A DNA stretch of 5,424 bases from Candidatus Bathyarchaeota archaeon (lineage in GTDB: Archaea > Thermoproteota > Bathyarchaeia > Bathyarchaeales > UBA233): positions 1-5,424 of the forward strand of contig SOJA01000222.1 of NCBI GenBank assembly GCA_004376975.1. The letters are read 5' to 3'. Of the stretch, positions 5,210 through 5,424 are shown one piece after another. A program made the position numbers and the translations under genes. The first letter of the stretch is position 1. Each line of letters begins with the position of its first letter. The notes under the pieces are model-generated. The model saw only the letters and a program-made list of their open reading frames with translations, had not been told where the DNA came from and made no database searches.

Positions 5210-5210
5210 A

Positions 5211-5424
5211 ATGGTTGGTTCTTCTAAGGTAGATGTTTTAAGCGTTGATTTCGATAAGGCAATGGTTTCTGATGTAAAATTGGCTGTTTATGACTCTAGT
5301 TTTATTGAACTTTATCCGTTGGTTGGCTCTAATTTAAAAGCAACTAACGATTATTGCGGTAATTTCAGCGATTATTATATATGTGACCGTGTTGATTTGC
5401 ACGAATTGATTGGTAAGAAGCTTG
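5211..5424 (+). CDS. Unrecognised protein, N-terminal 71 codons (runs off the window)
   Basis: ATG 5211 with Shine-Dalgarno GAGGTGG 7 nt upstream; no stop before the window end. The visible product is soluble and acidic: it starts MVGSSKVDVLSVDFDKAMVS, continues with DVKLAVYDSSFIELYPLVGS, and contains CGNFSDYYICDRVDLHEL. There is no signal peptide or membrane segment. Asp, Tyr and Val are frequent, with two Cys in the visible part. I recognise no family motif. Codon use (GTT, GAT, TCT, AAG) matches the T-rich small ORFs at 2548-2923, suggesting the same accessory origin. Expression may depend on the hairpin that covers its ribosome site. Confidence 0.75.
   Translation, partial: MVGSSKVDVLSVDFDKAMVSDVKLAVYDSSFIELYPLVGSNLKATNDYCGNFSDYYICDRVDLHELIGKKL

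Noticed and set aside
5118..5210. Known riboswitch class (fluoride, TPP, cobalamin, SAM)
   Set aside because: No conserved class-defining bases that I can recognise; only the generic stem and masked ribosome-site layout is present.

Overview
The window reads as archaeal chromosome or integrated accessory DNA. The clearest anchor is translation elongation factor aEF-2 on the minus strand, with the archaeal/eukaryotic diphthamide loop. The second is a secreted beta-helix protein ending in a dockerin-like module. The NosD-type motif (GGNYWSDYNGTDLY ... DGIGDT ... DRYPL), the degenerate second dockerin loop (DLAQPYGQIDIFD) and the signal-peptide style resemble proteins I associate with Bathyarchaeia-type uncultured archaea. 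That lineage guess is inference and was not tested by a search.

Layout. (1) Positions 1-1858, minus strand: aEF-2, 619 codons visible, C-terminus cut by the window edge. (2) 1859-2133: spacer with the aEF-2 ribosome binding site and a weak promoter candidate. (3) 2134-2434, minus strand: a small single-pass membrane protein whose frame is broken near 2266; the natural C-terminus lies in another frame. (4) 2435-2940, plus strand: a T-rich, C-poor stretch with two small unknown ORFs (50 and 52 aa). (5) 2979-4581, plus strand: a self-contained unit of candidate promoter, 503-aa beta-helix/dockerin gene, and hairpin plus T-tract terminator. An exact 20-bp direct repeat brackets it (2921-2940 and 4545-4564). 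(6) 4582-5210, plus strand: T-rich DNA resumes, with a small two-helix membrane ORF, coding-like debris, an archaeal BRE/TATA candidate and a structured untranslated segment. (7) 5211-5424, plus strand: start of an unrecognised gene running off the window, with a good Shine-Dalgarno that can be masked by a hairpin.

Interpretation. The aEF-2 end is ordinary core genome. From about 2440 onward the window looks like an accessory region of short unrecognised ORFs, broken frames and biased composition. The beta-helix gene differs in composition from both neighbours and sits between the direct repeats. I therefore suspect it is a cassette-like insertion or product of a repeat-mediated rearrangement. 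No transposase, integrase or CRISPR array is visible. The two most promising signals are the repeat-bracketed beta-helix unit and the purine/pyrimidine stem followed by a Shine-Dalgarno hairpin at 5123-5209, which looks like a cis-acting RNA switch or attenuator.
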